From assembly GCF_019375475.1 (NCBI RefSeq), contig NZ_JAHXGQ010000003.1, positions 1-64,000 of the forward strand: DNA of 64,000 nt. Direction: 5' to 3'. The translations under genes and the position numbers were made by a program. Origin of the DNA: Saccharothrix obliqua (GTDB lineage: Bacteria > Actinomycetota > Actinomycetes > Mycobacteriales > Pseudonocardiaceae). Below are positions 63,230 to 64,000 of this stretch, one piece after another. Under the pieces are notes generated by a model. It did not search any database. It saw only the letters and a program-made list of their open reading frames with translations, and had not been told where the DNA came from. Positions within the stretch are counted from its first letter, which is position 1. Each line of letters opens with the position of its first letter.

Positions 63230-64000
63230 GTGGACCACACCCCGCCGGGCGCGCCCCGGGTGATCATCTGCTACGCCCACGACGACGAGGGCAGGTGGGC
63301 CGTCCCGGTGTTGCGGGCGGCGCTGGCCGGTCGGGGCGTCGACGTCGTGACGGACCACGACCTGTCGCGGCTCAGCCCGTCGTCCATGCAGGCGTGGATG
63401 GACGTGGAGATCGGCCGCCGGATCGTGCTGTGCTGGCTGTCGCCCGATTTCACGCACGCCTTCACGGACGACGGCGGCCACCCGCCGCGGCTCGGCCTCC
63501 GCTACGAGATCAGGGCGATCCGGCAGCGGATCTACTACCACCGGGACGGCGCCGGGTGCCCGGTGGTGCCGGTCGCGTTGCCCGGATTCCGGGCGGAGGA
63601 GGCACCGGACACGTTGCGGGCGCTGGAGATCCACCGGTTCGACCCGGCGACCGGCGCGGGCGCGGACCGGCTCGCCGCCCGCGTCGCGGCGCTGGCGGGT
63701 GGCGAGCGGGTGCACGTGCCCGGTGTCGAGGCGTACGGGGTGCGGGCGCACGAGAACGGCCGGGAACGCGCGCTCCGCCAGGTGATCCACGACCTGGAGG
63801 CCACCGACCCGCGGTCGGGTCAGGCCGTCGCGCTGGTCCGGGAGGTCCTCCGGCTGGCGCGTGGTCCGGGGTGCGACTGCGACCTGCCCAAGGCGTTCCA
63901 CGCCGGTGAGCGCGTGATCAAGGCGGCCGGTGACATCGCCCTGATGCGCGAGTTCGCCGCCGAGTGCCTGAGGGTTCTGCGTGCCGAGCCCAGGGTGCGT
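63230..64000 (+). CDS. TIR/SEFIR-like domain protein, 3' end outside the window
   Basis: The frame is open from GTG 63230 to the window end (257 codons, no stop). AGGAGAG precedes the start. The first 140 residues look like a SEFIR/TIR fold: RVIICYAHDDEGRWAVPVLR (strand A), GVDVVTDHDLSRL, WMDVEIGRRIVLCWLSPDFT, and LGLRYEIRAIRQRIYYHRDG with a Glu where TIR NADases carry theirs. Residues about 170-257 are helical (RERALRQVIHDLEAT, AFHAGERVIKAAGDIALMRE) and resemble effector-associated adaptor domains of actinomycete conflict systems. What follows (NTPase, protease or nothing) lies beyond the window. A signalling or defence role is inferred. Confidence 0.75.
   Translation, partial: MDHTPPGAPRVIICYAHDDEGRWAVPVLRAALAGRGVDVVTDHDLSRLSPSSMQAWMDVEIGRRIVLCWLSPDFTHAFTDDGGHPPRLGLRYEIRAIRQRIYYHRDGAGCPVVPVALPGFRAEEAPDTLRALEIHRFDPATGAGADRLAARVAALAGGERVHVPGVEAYGVRAHENGRERALRQVIHDLEATDPRSGQAVALVREVLRLARGPGCDCDLPKAFHAGERVIKAAGDIALMREFAAECLRVLRAEPRVR

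Overview
The window is high-GC DNA (about 70% by eye) with many GTG starts, 4-bp start/stop overlaps, SARP, TetR, AraC and IclR regulators, a DUF397/XRE pair and a lanthipeptide locus. This fits a filamentous actinomycete; the gene families suggest Pseudonocardiales (Saccharothrix/Actinosynnema/Lentzea-like), but genus is an inference. No rRNA, tRNA, IS element or CRISPR array was seen.

Layout. (1) 1-3.9 kb: an ispH-dxs-ispG operon of the MEP isoprenoid pathway on the minus strand, cut by the window edge, with a divergent IclR regulator. (2) 4-7.2 kb: a UGT-type glycosyltransferase, an unknown protein and an AraC regulator. (3) 7.5-11.2 kb: a small lanthipeptide locus with a methyltransferase, a 52-aa precursor and a LanL-type synthetase whose cyclase has an unusual Cys-Cys-Gly zinc motif. 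(4) 11.7-29.3 kb: eight tightly coupled genes matching, in order, dpdE-F-G-H-I-J-K-D, the restriction half of the Dpd 7-deazaguanine DNA modification/restriction system. The modification genes dpdA, dpdB and dpdC and the preQ0 genes are not in the window. A VUT/YhhQ-family (queuosine-precursor) transporter gene lies immediately downstream. (5) 30.3-49.3 kb: a biosynthetic cluster built on GriI/GriH, which make 3-amino-4-hydroxybenzoate. It carries two stand-alone adenylate-forming ligases, two O-methyltransferases, an HpaB/HpaC hydroxylase pair, a class A flavin monooxygenase, two bicovalent-FAD oxidases, an SDR, a cupin, two SARPs and an Ada-like regulator that has lost both methyl-acceptor sites. 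No PKS or NRPS is present.

(6) 49.4-51.5 kb: a 2-oxoglutarate dioxygenase, an ECF-type sigma factor and a domain-permuted Ogt-Ada protein, probably a DNA-alkylation response unit. (7) 51.6-53.7 kb: an SDR with a divergent TetR repressor and clear operators, then a membrane protein. (8) 54.2-58.1 kb: a complete four-gene ABC importer. (9) 58.1-61.4 kb: a secreted LVIVD-repeat protein with a divergent DUF305 lipoprotein, a small ABM-fold monooxygenase and a TetR. (10) 61.7-64 kb: a DUF397 protein, its XRE/DUF5753 regulator and a TIR/SEFIR-like protein running off the end.

How the parts work together. In region 5, the minus-strand operon griI-griH-ligase-Ada-like-ligase-O-MT-cupin should make and activate the aminohydroxybenzoate. 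The plus-strand oxidoreductases should decorate it, under the two SARPs. In region 4, eight genes with overlaps of 0-4 bp look like one transcript for a DNA-surveillance machine with three helicases, an ATPase and a PLD-type nuclease. Its self-marking enzymes must be elsewhere or absent.
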